Assembly: GCA_944386195.1 (NCBI GenBank)
Contig: CALXAD010000015.1
Coordinates: 1 to 43,940 of the forward strand
Direction: 5' to 3'
Length of the DNA stretch: 43,940 nt
From: an uncultured Clostridia bacterium
GTDB lineage: Bacteria > Bacillota > Clostridia > TANB77 > CAG-508
In this document: in pieces, positions 7,236-15,390 of the stretch
How the letters are laid out: every line of letters begins with the position of its first letter
Position numbering within the stretch: the first letter of the stretch is position 1
Made by a program: the position numbers and the translations under genes
The notes under the pieces: generated by a model
Seen by the model: the letters and a program-made list of their open reading frames with translations, nothing else
Told to the model about the DNA's origin: nothing
The model's database searches: none

Positions 7236-7327
7236 AATAATATCAAAATGAAATTAATAGTTCTAAAAATTATATAATTTAATATAAATTAAATAAGAAA
7301 TTTGTTTTTTAATTTTGGAGGTAGAAG

Positions 7328-7715
7328 ATGGAAGCATATCAAGACACAAAAAAAGAAACTGCAAAAAATATAGGAAAAGGAATATTAATTTCAATGATAT
7401 TTACAATAATATGTTTACTCATATTTTCAATAATATTAACATATACAAATATAAGCGAAAATACAATAACACCTGTAATTATTGTAGTAACAGCGATAAG
7501 TATATTAATACGGAAGTTCAATAGGAAATATAAAAATAAAGAAAAATGGAATTTTAAACGGAGCTTTAATAGGAGGAAGTTATATATTAATTTTATATTT
7601 AATATCTAGCATATTAAATGTTAGGTTTACACTTAATATACAAAGTATAATAATGATAGTAGTAGGCATTTTATTTGGAATATTAGGTGGAATAATAGGA
7701 GTTAATAAAAAATAA
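7328..7715 (+). CDS. TIGR04086-type four-helix membrane protein, +1 frameshift at CGG 7511
   Basis: About 128 residues after recoding. Part 1 (1-61) holds the N-terminus MEAYQDTKKE and two membrane helices (ISMIFTIICLLIFSIILT; TPVIIVVTAISILI). In frame, codon 62 is CGG (7511-7513), and that frame soon turns basic and non-membrane. Skipping the C gives GSSIGNIKIKKNGILNGALI, then two further helices (YILILYLISSIL; IMIVVGILFGILGGIIGV) and a lysine tail with TAA at 7713. Four helices and this length are what the family has. In Clostridia such a gene commonly sits near secDF and an HD-domain gene, as here. GGAGG lies 8 bases before ATG 7328. Function unknown. Confidence 0.75.
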
Positions 7716-7720
7716 AATAA

Positions 7721-7757
7721 AGGCAAACCATTGATATTTTTACTATATGGTTTGCTT
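7721..7757 (+). terminator. terminator after the TIGR04086-type gene
   Basis: GCAAACCAT / ATGGTTTGC stem followed by TTTTTG, just downstream of the stop reached only in the shifted frame. Confidence 0.8.
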
Positions 7758-7814
7758 TTTGTAGTATATTGTCGAATTTTGCGATGAAAAGTTTAAAAAA
7801 GTATACAAAAAAGG

Positions 7815-7843
7815 TTGACAATAATAAAAACACGAATTATAAT
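7815..7843 (+). promoter_or_regulatory. consensus promoter of the TasA-like operon
   Basis: Perfect TTGACA, a 17-base spacer and perfect TATAAT. A leader of about 120 bases follows and contains TCCCC-AAAA-GGGAA. Confidence 0.85.
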
Positions 7844-7969
7844 CTAATTACATTTTCAAAATTCTATAATTAATTTATCCCCAAAAGGGAAATTATTTAA
7901 ATCTAATTAATTAAAATCGTATTTAATCCAAAAAAGTGAAAAAATTTTATAGGAAGGAGGAGTGTATTA

Positions 7970-8554
7970 TTGAATAAAAGAAAGAAAACATTAGTAGTTC
8001 TTGCCATTTTAGCTGTTATATTATTAGCATTCGTAGGAGGACAAGCATATGCTAAATATGTAAGTCAAGTAAAAGGACAAGGAATTGCAGAAATTGCAAC
8101 TTGGGATTTTAAAGTAAATGGTCAAAGTGAGCAAGTAGAAGAAATTAGACTTGCTTCAACATATAATAATCAAACACTTGTTAATAATAAAATTGCCCCT
8201 GGAACAAGTGGAAGTTTTAATATTATAGTTGATGCAAGTGGTTCAGAAGTAGGTATAAATTATAATATTAAATTTACAGAAGAAACAAATAAACCACAAA
8301 ATTTAAAATTTGTATATGATGGTACAGAATATAATTCAATTGAAGAATTGGAAAGTAATCTATCTGGAACAATAAATACAAATGATGAAGATAAAACAAG
8401 AACATTAAATATCCAATGGAAATGGGATTATGAAACAGGAAAAACAGAAGAAGAAATAAATAAAAATGATATAGTAGATACACAAGATAGCCAAAGTATA
8501 GAAAATTATACATTCAAAGTTATTGTTACAGGAACACAAGTACAACCCCAATAA
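7970..8554 (+). CDS. TasA/camelysin-like secreted matrix protein
   Basis: 194 residues from TTG 7970, behind AAGGAGGAG. A basic start and a hydrophobic segment (TLVVLAILAVILLAFVGG) ending AYAKY form a signal peptide, with cleavage likely after AYA. The mature part has TasA/CalY family features: IAEIATWDFKVNG, NNKIAPGTSGSFNI and ENYTFKVIVTGTQ at the C-terminus. TasA-like proteins build extracellular fibres in Bacillus biofilms. First of four genes encoding exported proteins, with a strong promoter upstream and a G+C-rich hairpin after its stop. No signal peptidase gene of the SipW type is visible in the window. Confidence 0.8.
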   Translation: MNKRKKTLVVLAILAVILLAFVGGQAYAKYVSQVKGQGIAEIATWDFKVNGQSEQVEEIRLASTYNNQTLVNNKIAPGTSGSFNIIVDASGSEVGINYNIKFTEETNKPQNLKFVYDGTEYNSIEELESNLSGTINTNDEDKTRTLNIQWKWDYETGKTEEEINKNDIVDTQDSQSIENYTFKVIVTGTQVQPQ

Positions 8555-8597
8555 AATAAATTTATAATTATAGAAAATGAAAATGTGACCTTTATGC

Positions 8598-8623
8598 TAA
8601 GTGGGGATTTTTATCCCCGCTTA
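8598..8623 (+). terminator. strong intercistronic hairpin without a U-run
   Basis: TAAGTGGGGAT / ATCCCCGCTTA stem with a short T loop. Because no U-run follows, it more likely stabilises the upstream mRNA or attenuates than fully stops transcription. Confidence 0.7.
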
Positions 8624-8645
8624 TAAAGTAAATAAGGAGGAAAAA

Positions 8646-9146
8646 ATGAAAGAAAAATTAAAAAATAAGAAAAAACAAATAATAATAATATCTACATTAA
8701 TTATAATTTTATTACTTTTCTTTTCAGGATTTAGCATAGGAAAAGCATATAGCAATACACAAATAAATGGAATATCAGAAGTTGCTATGCCAATTTTAGA
8801 AGTAGAAAATGGTAAAACTCTAAAAATTGATAACCAAAATAAAGAAGGAACTTATGATTTTAAAATAAAAAATTATGATGAAAACGGAAAAATAAACCAA
8901 GTAGATATGGATTATTATATAGAAATATTACCAATAAATAATAAAGCCATAAGTTTTGAATTATACAAAGAAAATAAAAAAGTAGAAATAACAGATAATA
9001 AAACAAACAAATTTACATTAGAAAAAGGAACAAAGAAGGAAGATAATTATAAAATAAAAATTATCTATGATGAAGATAAAAATACAACAGAAAATATATT
9101 AGAAGAAGTACAAATAAAAGTACACTCTGAACAAAAAAGAGCATAA
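8646..9146 (+). CDS. secreted or membrane-anchored TasA-operon protein
   Basis: 166 residues from ATG 8646, preceded by AAGGAGG. An in-frame ATG at 8601 lies inside the upstream hairpin and is rejected. Basic start, a membrane segment (IIIISTLIIILLLFFSGFSI), then KAYSNTQINGISEVAMPILE, a short exported domain with the N-terminal pattern of TasA-like proteins but without the KIAPGT block. The rest is rich in K, E and N with alternating beta strands. It may be a minor fibre component or anchor. The family link is weak. Confidence 0.6.
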   Translation: MKEKLKNKKKQIIIISTLIIILLLFFSGFSIGKAYSNTQINGISEVAMPILEVENGKTLKIDNQNKEGTYDFKIKNYDENGKINQVDMDYYIEILPINNKAISFELYKENKKVEITDNKTNKFTLEKGTKKEDNYKIKIIYDEDKNTTENILEEVQIKVHSEQKRA

Positions 9147-9169
9147 GGAGGAGTGCATAAAAATAAATT

Positions 9170-9722
9170 ATGGGAAATTTAAGATATAAAAGAAAAAGAA
9201 TAATAATATTAATAATAATTTTTATAATCATTTTAGTTGCATTTTATATGATTGCACAATCAAAAGATATTAAATTCCAAGAAGATGTGATTTTTTTCAA
9301 ATTATTCGGTAACTCCAATAATGTAGTCCAAGAAAAAAACAGTAATAATCAGTATGAAATAAAGCTTACTACCAAAAATAAAGAAATATATAGATATATC
9401 GATTTAAAAGAAACAATAGATAAAAAAACATTGGTTCATGAGAAAATAGCACCAGGAACTAAAGGAAACTTTGATATCATACTAACTTCAGATAGCCAAA
9501 TGAATTATGAAATAAAAATCTTAGATGAAAATGAAAAACCAAAAAATTTTGTATTTAAAATAACAAATGAAAAAGGAATAATAAACGCAAATGAAATCAA
9601 AAAAATAGAAGTTAATTGGCAATGGGATTATGAAACAAATAAAGAAAATGATATACAAGATACAAAAGATGGGAAAAATTTAAATAATTATTATTTTGAA
9701 ATATTATGCTATCGGAAAATAA
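9170..9722 (+). CDS. TasA-like protein, ends by +1 frameshift at CGG 9713
   Basis: About 183 residues. A basic start and a membrane segment (IIILIIIFIIILVAFYMIA) precede an exported domain clearly homologous to the first TasA-like protein: VHEKIAPGTKGNFDIIL, VNWQWDYETNKENDIQDTKD, NLNNYYFEILCY. Codon 182 is CGG (9713-9715). Without a shift the protein ends RKIKK at 9730. With the +1 shift it ends GK at TAA 9720-9722, so the glycine lines up with the G of VTG in the paralogue's FKVIVTGTQ. Either end is possible, so this is the weakest of the six cases. The start ATG at 9170 is 17 bases from the nearest GGAGG, unusually far. Confidence 0.7.
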
Positions 9723-9742
9723 AGAAATAGGAGGTGTAAAAA

Positions 9743-11074
9743 ATGAAAAAGATTGCTGTTTTTTTAGTGGTATTTTTTTCAATTGTAATGATAAATATAA
9801 GTGTATTTGCAAAATATGTAATAGAAGATGAATGTTTAGTTGCAGAAGTAAAAATCACAGGAGAAATACCAAAAATAGAATTAAAAGATATAAAAAACAC
9901 AAATTCTGCACATAATAATTATGCAAATAAGACACATACTATAACAGTTAAAATTAGAATAATAGAAAAATATTTAAAAGAAGAAAAATTAAATAATAAT
10001 ATTGTATTTTTATTAAATGAAAAAGAAATAAAACCAAAGTATTCTATTAAACAAATTTCTAAAACAGATGAATATATTGATTATGAAATAAATATAACTA
10101 ATATAATTGGAAATGGAAATTTGAAAATAAAAATAAACAAAGGAGCAGTTAAAGATATAGTAAACCAAGTAAATAAAGAAACAATATTTGATACAAGTAT
10201 AATAATAGATAATATAGCACCAGAAGCTACTTTTTCACAAGAAAAAATAAATGGCGGGAAAGTTTTAGCTAAAATAAAAGCTAATGAAAAGATAGATGGA
10301 GTAAATGGCTGGAATTTAAATATTGATAAAAACGAATTATCTAAAGAATTTGCTTGTAATGTTACATATCCATTTGAAATAAAAGATTATGCACAAAATA
10401 CAACCAAATTAAATATAAATATAACAAAAGCTACTAATATAAAAATAAAATATGGAGCAATCAGTGCATATAATACATGGGAATTTGGTTATGGAAATGG
10501 TGAGGTAGCAGGAGAAAAATCAGTAGAAACAAATCCAATATATAAAATAGAGGGCATATCTTTTTATGAAGAAGGACTAGATAAAGATTTTATACAATTT
10601 AGACCTTATATAAATACATATTGGGGAGAAGGAATACAAGGTTCTTGTTACACATATGAAACAAGATATATTTATGGATATAATCCAAGTAGTACCTCAT
10701 ATGCATCTTTAAAATCTGGTAACATAATAAATTTAGATGGAAATCTTACTTTATATATTGGAGGATTAGGAATGAATAGAGCCAAAAATGCAGGAAGAGG
10801 AGGAAAACCAATACCAGAAGAAATAGCAAATAAGTATTTATTTGGAATAAGTGGTTTAAAAATAAATTTAAAAGATTATTCAGAATATTCAATTGTTTAT
10901 CAAATATGGGTAAATGGAGTAGGCTGGTTAGAAGCGGTATCGGATGGAGAAGAAACTACATATTCACATGATAAACCAATAGGAGCATATAGGATGAGTT
11001 TAATACCAAAATCAGAAAAACAATATTTAATAAATGAATGGAATAAAGATTGTGGAACAAATAATATGAAATAA
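9743..11074 (+). CDS. large secreted protein with Ig-like regions and a ChW-like C-terminus
   Basis: 443 residues with AGGAGGTG before ATG 9743. Signal peptide IAVFLVVFFSIVMINISVFA with likely cleavage after VFA. Residues about 30-230 are beta-rich and may form two Ig/cadherin-like folds (TITVKIRIIEKYL; DNIAPEATFSQEK). The C-terminal part has tryptophan/glycine blocks (WEFGYGNGEVAG; IVYQIWVNGVGWLEAVSDGE, followed by ETTYSHDKPIGAYRMSLIP). This last block resembles the clostridial hydrophobic ChW repeat. A surface or matrix role with the preceding TasA-like proteins is inferred. No LPXTG motif is present. Confidence 0.6.
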   Translation: MKKIAVFLVVFFSIVMINISVFAKYVIEDECLVAEVKITGEIPKIELKDIKNTNSAHNNYANKTHTITVKIRIIEKYLKEEKLNNNIVFLLNEKEIKPKYSIKQISKTDEYIDYEINITNIIGNGNLKIKINKGAVKDIVNQVNKETIFDTSIIIDNIAPEATFSQEKINGGKVLAKIKANEKIDGVNGWNLNIDKNELSKEFACNVTYPFEIKDYAQNTTKLNINITKATNIKIKYGAISAYNTWEFGYGNGEVAGEKSVETNPIYKIEGISFYEEGLDKDFIQFRPYINTYWGEGIQGSCYTYETRYIYGYNPSSTSYASLKSGNIINLDGNLTLYIGGLGMNRAKNAGRGGKPIPEEIANKYLFGISGLKINLKDYSEYSIVYQIWVNGVGWLEAVSDGEETTYSHDKPIGAYRMSLIPKSEKQYLINEWNKDCGTNNMK

Positions 11075-11088
11075 TTTTATAAAAATAG

Positions 11089-11117
11089 TTGATATTTTTT
11101 CCAATTTAATATAAAAT
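11089..11117 (+). promoter_or_regulatory. promoter of the HD hydrolase-secDF operon
   Basis: TTGATA, a 17-base spacer, then TAAAAT, ending 30 bases before the ATG at 11148. Confidence 0.7.
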
Positions 11118-11147
11118 CTAAAAAGACAAATTCAAAGGAGGCACAAG

Positions 11148-11808
11148 ATGGTTACCTTGGAAGATGTAAAAAAGAATGAAGAGGTAGAAGCACTTATAAA
11201 GGGTGCGCAAAAACAATTAGATGGTCTGGGATATACAGAGCATAGTCACAGACATATATCTATTGTATCAAAAAGAGCAGGAGATATATTGAAAGAATTA
11301 GGATATCCTGAAAGAACAATAGAATTAGCAAGAATTGCACGGATATTTACATGATATAGGAAATTGTGTAAATAGAACAGACCATGCACATAGTGGAGCA
11401 ATAATTGCTTATAATATTTTAAAAGATATGGGAATGCCTGTAGAAGAAAGGACAGAAATAATGATGGCAATAGGAAATCATGATGAAAATACAGGAACAG
11501 CAGTAAGTGATATATCAGCAGCATTAATATTAGCAGATAAGTCTGATGTGCATAGAGATAGAGTAACAAACACTAATTTATCTACATTTGATATACATGA
11601 TAGAGTAAATTATGCAGTAACAGATGCTAAATTAGAAATAAATAAAGAAACAAGAAAAGTTATATTAAATTTGAAAATAGATACAAAATTATGCCCTGTA
11701 CTAGATTATTTTGAAATATTTATGGATAGAACAATGATGAGTAAATATGCAGCAAAATATTTAAAGATTTGGTTTGAATTAGTAATAAATGGAACAAAAT
11801 TATTATAA
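11148..11808 (+). CDS. HD-domain phosphohydrolase, +1 frameshift at CGG 11340
   Basis: About 219 residues after recoding. Part 1 (1-64) carries the first metal-binding histidines (YTEHSHRHISIVSKRAG) and ends ELARIA. Codon 65 is CGG (11340-11342), and the frame then stops at TGA 11352. Skipping the C gives GYLHDIGNCVNRTDHAH, i.e. the catalytic HD pair at residues 68-69, then IGNHDENTGTAVSDISAALI, LADKSDVHRDRV and FDIHDRVNYAV. Without the shift the enzyme has no HD site. The joined sequence matches the clostridial HD protein normally placed before secD. AAAGGAGG precedes the ATG. A separate start at ATG 11335 has no ribosome binding site. Confidence 0.85.
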
Positions 11809-11821
11809 TGGAGGAAATATC

Positions 11822-13300
11822 ATGAAGAAGATAAAATTATTAACAATAACATTAGCAGTAATATTGGTTACAGCAATAGCATTTTTTGGAGTATATATTC
11901 CAGTACAAAATAGAATGGAAGATAAGGTAGAAGGATATTCATATGCAATGGATTTAAAAGGTGGAAGAAATATTAGATTAAAGGTAGATACATCAAATAA
12001 AACAGTAGTAAAAGATTCAGAAGGAAATGAAGTTGAAGATGCAGATAATTTAACAGATGAACAAATATCACAAAATGGTTATACAAAAGAAGAAACACCA
12101 AATAATCCTCAAGATGTTTTAACATATGATAATTACAAAAAAAGCAAAGGAATAATAGAAGATAGATTATCTAAATTAGGAGTAAATAATTATATAACAA
12201 AAGTAGATGATAAAACAGGAGATATTTTAATTGAAATTCCTGAAAATGATAATACAGATGCAATTGTTAGTAATATAGCAACAACTGGAAAATTCGAAAT
12301 TGTAGATAGTAACACTAAAGAAGTATTAATGGATAATAATGACATAAAAGCAGCTAGAGTTATGTATGGTTCAAATAGTACTTCAACAACTTCATCTGGA
12401 ACAACTGTATATCTAGAAATAGAATTTAATAAAAATGGTTCACAAAAATTACAAAATATTAGTAATGATTATAAGACACAAAATACAGTTAATGTAACAA
12501 ATACAACAAATATAACAAATGAGACTAATACGGTAGCAGATGCAAATAATACAACAAATGAAACAAACACAAATACTACACAAACAACAGAAGAGCAAAA
12601 AGAAATTACGATGCTTATAGATGATGAAGAAATAATGACAACAAGTTTTGATGAAACATTAGAAACAGGAAAATTACAATTATCAGTTGGAACAGCAACA
12701 ACAGACCAAAAGACTTTACAAAATTATATAAATCAAGCATCAAGCATGGCTGTAGTATTAGATAATGGAAATATGCCAGTAAAATATACAGTAGATGAAA
12801 ATCAATATATATTATCAGATATGACACAAAATGAATTAAATATAGTTTTATATGTGATGGTAGGACTAGTAGTTATTTCTTTATTAGTATTAATAATAAG
12901 ATATAAGACAAATGGTTTAGCTTTAGCAATTTCATATATTGGATTAGCATCAATATTCTTATTACTTATAAGATATACAAATGTTGTAATATCAATAGAA
13001 GGAATATTTGGAATTGCGATGGTATTAATATTAAATTATATTTTCTTGAATAAATTACTTGCTAAATTAAAGAAAGAAAAAGAAGTAGAAAAAGAAACAG
13101 TGAATAAAAAATTAAAAGAAACATATAAAGAATTCTTTATAAGAATAATACCAATTTGTATTGCGGTTATTACTTTCTGCTTTATAACATGGGAACCTAT
13201 TAGTAGTTTCGGAATGATAATGTTCTGGGGAATAGCATTAATTGCAGTTTATAATAGTATAGTAACTAATCTATTTCTAAAAATAAAAGCAGGAAAATAG
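11822..13300 (+). CDS. secD: protein translocase subunit SecD
   Basis: 492 residues from ATG 11822 behind ATGGAGGAAAT; an in-frame ATG at 11789 lies inside the HD gene and is rejected. SecD uses the proton gradient to help pull secreted proteins across the membrane. One N-terminal helix, then MDLKGGRNIRLKV (the usual D-L-x-GG block), the P1 periplasmic domain with IIEDRLSKLGVNNYITKV and ILIEIP, an N/T-rich insert near residues 225-265 (NETNT repeats), and four or five C-terminal helices. The last region is less conserved than in Bacillus SecD. It is followed by secF after 15 bases. Confidence 0.85.
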   Translation: MKKIKLLTITLAVILVTAIAFFGVYIPVQNRMEDKVEGYSYAMDLKGGRNIRLKVDTSNKTVVKDSEGNEVEDADNLTDEQISQNGYTKEETPNNPQDVLTYDNYKKSKGIIEDRLSKLGVNNYITKVDDKTGDILIEIPENDNTDAIVSNIATTGKFEIVDSNTKEVLMDNNDIKAARVMYGSNSTSTTSSGTTVYLEIEFNKNGSQKLQNISNDYKTQNTVNVTNTTNITNETNTVADANNTTNETNTNTTQTTEEQKEITMLIDDEEIMTTSFDETLETGKLQLSVGTATTDQKTLQNYINQASSMAVVLDNGNMPVKYTVDENQYILSDMTQNELNIVLYVMVGLVVISLLVLIIRYKTNGLALAISYIGLASIFLLLIRYTNVVISIEGIFGIAMVLILNYIFLNKLLAKLKKEKEVEKETVNKKLKETYKEFFIRIIPICIAVITFCFITWEPISSFGMIMFWGIALIAVYNSIVTNLFLKIKAGK

Positions 13301-13315
13301 GAGGAAGTAAAGAAG

Positions 13316-13981
13316 ATGAAAAAAATGACGAAGAAACAAAAAATATTAATAGCAATAATTGCTTTGATTATAATAGCAGGAATTATTATAACAGCGACAA
13401 TAGGATTAAATTTTGATTTAAGATATCAGGAGTCTAAAAAGGTAGAATTATATTTAGAGCAAGATTTTGAAATATCAGATATAAAAGCGATTACAGATGA
13501 AGTATTTCCAAATGAACCTGTAATAATTCAAAAAGTTGAAGTTTATGAAGATACTGTAAGTATTACAGCAAAAGATATAACAGATGAACAAAAAGTGGAT
13601 TTAATAAATAAAATTAATGAAAAATATGGAACAGAATTATCAGCAGATAGTACAACAATAGAAAGTATTCCACATACAAGAGGAAGAGATATAATTAAAC
13701 CATATATAGCGCCATTTTGCATAGCTACATTAATTATATTAGTATATATGGCTATTAGATATAGCAAATTAGGCATTGTTAAAACAATATTAAAAGTAGT
13801 TATAATATCTGTAGTTGCACAAGCGACTTTACTTGGAGTAATAGCAATAACTAGAATTCCAATAGGAAGACTTACAATTCCAATGGTAATTGTTATTTAT
13901 ATGTTAACATTAGTAGGACTTACAAGTGATTTTGAAAAAAAATTAAAAGAAAATAACAAAGAGGAAGAAGCAGGTAATTAA
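13316..13981 (+). CDS. secF: SecF-like translocase subunit, short form
   Basis: 221 residues, against about 300 in most bacteria. N-terminal helix (ILIAIIALIIIAGIIITATI), then GLNFDLRYQESKKVELYL, which fits the SecF entry 'NFGIDFTGG' poorly; a periplasmic domain with ISDIKAITDEVFP; then three helices (YIAPFCIATLIILVYMAI; VVIISVVAQATLLGVIAI; LTIPMVIVIYMLTLVGLT). The final two membrane helices of standard SecF are absent. A reduced SecF is probably a lineage trait because the reading frame is clean and ends in a charged tail. AGGAGG precedes the ATG. The stop lies inside a hairpin. Confidence 0.7.
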   Translation: MKKMTKKQKILIAIIALIIIAGIIITATIGLNFDLRYQESKKVELYLEQDFEISDIKAITDEVFPNEPVIIQKVEVYEDTVSITAKDITDEQKVDLINKINEKYGTELSADSTTIESIPHTRGRDIIKPYIAPFCIATLIILVYMAIRYSKLGIVKTILKVVIISVVAQATLLGVIAITRIPIGRLTIPMVIVIYMLTLVGLTSDFEKKLKENNKEEEAGN

Positions 13982-13990
13982 TACCTGCTT
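13968..13990 (+). terminator. hairpin at the end of secF
   Basis: AGCAGGTA / TACCTGCT stem overlapping the secF stop codon. Only a short T/A-rich run follows, so termination may be partial. Confidence 0.6.
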
Positions 13991-14017
13991 TAAAAAATAA
14001 TAGAAAGAGGAAAGAAT

Positions 14018-14521
14018 ATGAATATAGCAATTGTATATAAAAGTGTAACAGGAAATACAAAAATTATAGCAGATAAGATAAAAGAAAAGTTAGGTGATAA
14101 TGTAAAATATTTTGGAGAGCCAAAAGAGGGGATAGAAGCGGAATTATATTTTGTTGGCTCTTGGACAGATAAAGGAATGTGCTGTAAAGAAATAGAAAAT
14201 TTTATGAAAAGTTTAGAAAATAAGCAAATAATATATTTTGGAACAGCAGGTTTTGGTGAATCAAAAGAATATTATGAAATGTTATTTAATAGAATAAAAG
14301 AAATAATTCCAGAAAGTAACAAAATAATTAGTTATTTCTTTTGCCAAGGGAAGATGCCAATTGCAGTAAAAGAAAGATATGAAAAGATGATAAAAGAGAA
14401 TCCAAGTGATAAAAAAATAAAATTAATTTTAGAAAATTTTGATAAAGCATTAGAACATCCAAATGAAGAAGACTTCAAGGAGTTATCTAATTGGATTGAT
14501 AATTTAAATATTTTAAATTAA
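14018..14521 (+). CDS. flavodoxin-family protein
   Basis: 167 residues. The N-terminal strand and phosphate-binding loop VYKSVTGNTKIIADKI (6-21) is the FMN-binding signature T-G-N-T. It continues ELYFVGSWTDKGMCCKEIEN (second FMN loop with conserved W and a double Cys) and IIYFGTAGFGESKEYYE (third loop). The WTDKG and GTAGFG blocks resemble the flavodoxin partner (BilS type) of gut bilirubin reductase, but no reductase gene is nearby, so this remains a family comparison. Cytoplasmic electron carrier. AAAGAGGAAAG precedes the ATG. Confidence 0.75.
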   Translation: MNIAIVYKSVTGNTKIIADKIKEKLGDNVKYFGEPKEGIEAELYFVGSWTDKGMCCKEIENFMKSLENKQIIYFGTAGFGESKEYYEMLFNRIKEIIPESNKIISYFFCQGKMPIAVKERYEKMIKENPSDKKIKLILENFDKALEHPNEEDFKELSNWIDNLNILN

Positions 14522-14529
14522 TTAATTAA

Positions 14530-14580
14530 TTTACATTTTATGGGAAAAGTAGTATAATAAAAACATACAGCAAAAGCTGT
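14530..14580 (+). promoter_or_regulatory. array 1 copy 1: promoter and 5' RNA hairpin
   Basis: TTTACA, a 17-base spacer, TATAAT, then the leader hairpin ACAGC-AAAA-GCTGT (14567-14580) close to the expected transcript start. Confidence 0.8.
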
Positions 14581-14613
14581 TATATAAATAGTACTCTAGT
14601 GGAAGGACTAAAA

Positions 14614-15255
14614 ATGAAAGAGTTTATTACTCTTAAAGAAGTACAAGAAACAATTATGGTTTCAAATCCAGGTGGAAGAAGTATAACAATTGAAACACAA
14701 AAAAGTGGTTATAATGAAGTTCAGACTCTTACAAGTGCAATTTTTCCAGATAAAATATTTGGTGAATATATTGGACTTGCTAAATTAAAAGATAATAGTA
14801 TACATCCGGCTTATATGCTAAATACAAGTAGACAAAAACTAATACTTAAAGGTTTTATAGGATTTTCTAATGGGCCAGAGATTTTAAATGAAATATGTAG
14901 TAAACTTCTATTTCAAAATGAATTTATTGTTATAAGAAGTGCTGTAGAATCAGATTTTATTATTGATTCTTTTAATGATAATTATGAGAAATTAAGCAAA
15001 TTAGGATTTAGATGTATAGAACTTGATAGAAAAGAAAAGGATTTTTGGGTGGCTTCTAATATACTATTTCCAGATGTAAGAGAGTGTTTTATCAAATATG
15101 TTAATACAGATTTGGGTTTGATATGTACACAATTTTCTAGAGATTATGATAATAAGGAATCAAAGGTAATAGGAAAAGCCATTAGACCAGTTGTTATATT
15201 AAAATCTAAAGTTGAAGTAAAAGAAAACTTCGAATATAAATGGATTAAGCCATAA
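14614..15255 (+). CDS. YWLAS-RPVV family protein, array 1 copy 1
   Basis: 213 residues from ATG 14614 behind GGAAGGA. First of nine paralogues in the window. Shared plan: start FITL..V..TI-V-NPG-R; SGY..-Q..TS..FP..I.G-YIGL (about 25-55); HP-Y-L; a central L.L.G..G-NGP-IM..IC..L..Q (about 80-105); R-S; then YWLAS (here FWVAS), a 40-60 residue stretch that differs completely between copies, and RPVV-L followed by a final W-I-x. The YWLAS...RPVVxL frame is familiar from clostridial C-type-lectin-like (CLec) domains, including some DGR targets. No signal peptide or membrane segment, so cytoplasmic as written. Function unknown. Confidence 0.7.
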   Translation: MKEFITLKEVQETIMVSNPGGRSITIETQKSGYNEVQTLTSAIFPDKIFGEYIGLAKLKDNSIHPAYMLNTSRQKLILKGFIGFSNGPEILNEICSKLLFQNEFIVIRSAVESDFIIDSFNDNYEKLSKLGFRCIELDRKEKDFWVASNILFPDVRECFIKYVNTDLGLICTQFSRDYDNKESKVIGKAIRPVVILKSKVEVKENFEYKWIKP

Positions 15256-15262
15256 GTAGTTT

Positions 15263-15300
15263 AAGTAAACAGGCCTCTTAAATAAGAGGTCTGTTTACTT
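15263..15300 (+). terminator. array 1 copy 1 terminator
   Basis: AAGTAAACAGGCCTCTTA paired with TAAGAGGTCTGTTTACTT. Confidence 0.85.
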
Positions 15301-15314
15301 TAAAAAATAAACAA

Positions 15315-15366
15315 TTGAAAAATTGCGTAAAATGAATTATAATATAAATTGTACAGCAAAAGCTGT
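15315..15366 (+). promoter_or_regulatory. array 1 copy 2: promoter and 5' RNA hairpin
   Basis: TTGAAA, a 17-base spacer, TATAAT, then ACAGC-AAAA-GCTGT (15353-15366). Confidence 0.8.
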
Positions 15367-15390
15367 TGTATAAATAAAGAAAGGACTAAA

